DNA of 21,611 nt from a virus. The stretch spans positions 1-21,611 of the IMG/VR virus record IMGVR_UViG_3300032282_001515; one strand, written 5' to 3'. Shown piece after piece: positions 20,900 to 21,611 of this stretch. Below the pieces are notes generated by a model. That model was not told where the DNA came from and ran no database searches. It saw only the letters and a list, made by a program, of their open reading frames with translations. The translations under genes and the position numbers were made by a program. Position 1 is the first letter of the stretch. The number at the start of each line of letters is the position of its first letter.

Positions 20900-21611
20900 C
20901 TATGCGGCCCTTTGCCATGTGGTTTCGGGCGTCGGTATCTCATCCCATATGCTTGCAGGCGTTGTAATTTCGCTCCACGATGCAGCAGGTGTTGAAACTG
21001 CGCTCCACGATGCAGATGGCGTTGGTATGCTGTCCCATGTTTCTGCTGGCGTTGGGATTGGATGCCAGCCAATATCTCGTCCAACTGCGGATACTACACA
21101 CGTTCCAGCAGCTGATCCAGCACTTGCCGCAGTTGACTGCCCAACGCCTAGCGCATTGCCAATCCCAACCGCTGAACCAACCATATAGGCATTGGCTCTA
21201 AGAACGCCTGATGCCGTTGAATTTCCAGCTGCTGCGCCAATACCTGCCCTAAAGTTAATTGCAGCTCCAACAGCCGTAGCCGTAGATGTTCCCGCCGCCG
21301 CGCCTATAGATGCTGCGATTGGAGCCGCAATAGCCGTTGCAGATGATGTTCCAGTTGCAGATCCAATAGATGATAGAACAACTGAACTGCTAGCTTGTGC
21401 TGTCGATGTCCCAACAGCAGATCCAACTCCTACCTCAACTTGAGTTGTAACAGCATTAGCAGTTGATGTTCCAACGGCAGATCCAACTGCGGAAATAATT
21501 GTAATTCCGATTGAGGTTGCAGTTGATGTTCCAACGGCAGATCCAACTGCGGAAATAATTGTAATTCCGATTGAGGTTGCAGTTGATGTTCCAATAGCAG
21601 ATCCAACTGCG
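20900..21611 (-). CDS. Repeat-rich fibre-like protein, C-terminal part (start outside the window)
   Basis: The frame is open from the window edge to a TAG at 20900. The 236 visible residues consist first of imperfect ~20-residue units built on [13 protein letters not shown] (also [13 protein letters not shown] and [13 protein letters not shown]), then a Cys-containing segment, [20 protein letters not shown]. They end with five Trp-Pro-rich units of about 10 residues ([46 protein letters not shown]). Both repeat kinds are typical of elongated phage tail or fibre proteins. Ala/Gly/Thr-rich hexad-like repeats may form a trimeric shaft, with the Trp repeats as a terminal patch (inference). The stop lies 12 bases before the tail fibre start. 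Confidence 0.7.
   Translation of the reverse strand, partial: AVGSAIGTSTATSIGITIISAVGSAVGTSTATSIGITIISAVGSAVGTSTANAVTTQVEVGVGSAVGTSTAQASSSVVLSSIGSATGTSSATAIAAPIAASIGAAAGTSTATAVGAAINFRAGIGAAAGNSTASGVLRANAYMVGSAVGIGNALGVGQSTAASAGSAAGTCVVSAVGRDIGWHPIPTPAETWDSIPTPSASWSAVSTPAASWSEITTPASIWDEIPTPETTWQRAA
21421..21611. repeat. 60-base tandem repeat array running off the window
   Basis: Positions 21481-21540 and 21541-21600 are identical except for two bases near the end, and a third copy begins at 21601. The unit at 21421-21480 shares both ends but has a diverged centre. Each unit encodes 20 residues ([20 protein letters not shown] type), so recombination between copies would change length in steps of 20 residues. 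Confidence 0.9.

Overview
The window looks like one contiguous piece of a tailed double-stranded DNA phage (or prophage) genome. Every gene I can support is on the minus strand, so transcription runs from position 21611 towards position 1. Most neighbouring genes overlap by 1, 4 or about 13 bases (TAATG, TGATG and ATGA junctions) or lie within a few bases of each other. There is no tRNA, rRNA, insertion sequence, integrase or CRISPR array. The best host clue is a GapR/DUF2312 gene, a family centred on Alphaproteobacteria, so an alphaproteobacterial host is likely but not proven. A short-tailed or P22-like virion is suggested by a P22 gp10-like nozzle candidate and large Ala/Gly-rich, ejection-type proteins.

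Reading in the direction of transcription, the first block (21611 to 9237) is virion and host contact: a repeat-rich fibre-like protein cut by the window edge, a tail fibre with GGTG/VLTSNGT repeats, a beta-propeller protein of SBBP-like repeats, a small tail-associated protein, the nozzle candidate, two small conserved phage-type proteins, a Gln/Ala-rich structural protein, a PAPS-reductase-family protein, an SLT lytic transglycosylase, a DUF4214-like protein and two large putative internal/ejection proteins. It ends at a clear intrinsic terminator (9172-9217).

The second block (9094 to about 3051) is the early and replication operon, with a candidate promoter directly behind that terminator. 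It starts with a string of very small genes, including two one-helix membrane proteins of 30 and 45 residues. It continues with a DnaA domain IV protein overlapping both neighbours, a DUF6378 protein, GapR, a Cys-rich small protein, an XRE-type regulator, a RuvC-like resolvase, a PD-(D/E)XK exonuclease of the RecE/DUF3799 kind, an Enc34-type single-strand binding protein (DUF2815), a small acidic protein and a VirE-family helicase. Resolvase, exonuclease, SSB and helicase form a coherent recombination-dependent replication set. No DNA polymerase or obvious primase is visible here.

Downstream of the helicase lies the most striking non-coding region (2798-3054): eight perfect GTAGACAG octamers in both orientations around an AT-rich core with a perfect inverted repeat. 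It looks like an iteron-type replication origin or a large operator. After it come an unknown protein with an SSB-like C-terminal tip, a small terminase subunit, a 382-base non-coding stretch with short tandem repeats, a ParB-domain protein and the start of a TET-associated-type glycosyltransferase running off the window. The large terminase subunit, portal and capsid genes are expected beyond position 1. The ParB plus glycosyltransferase pair hints that a DNA base-modification cassette may also start there.
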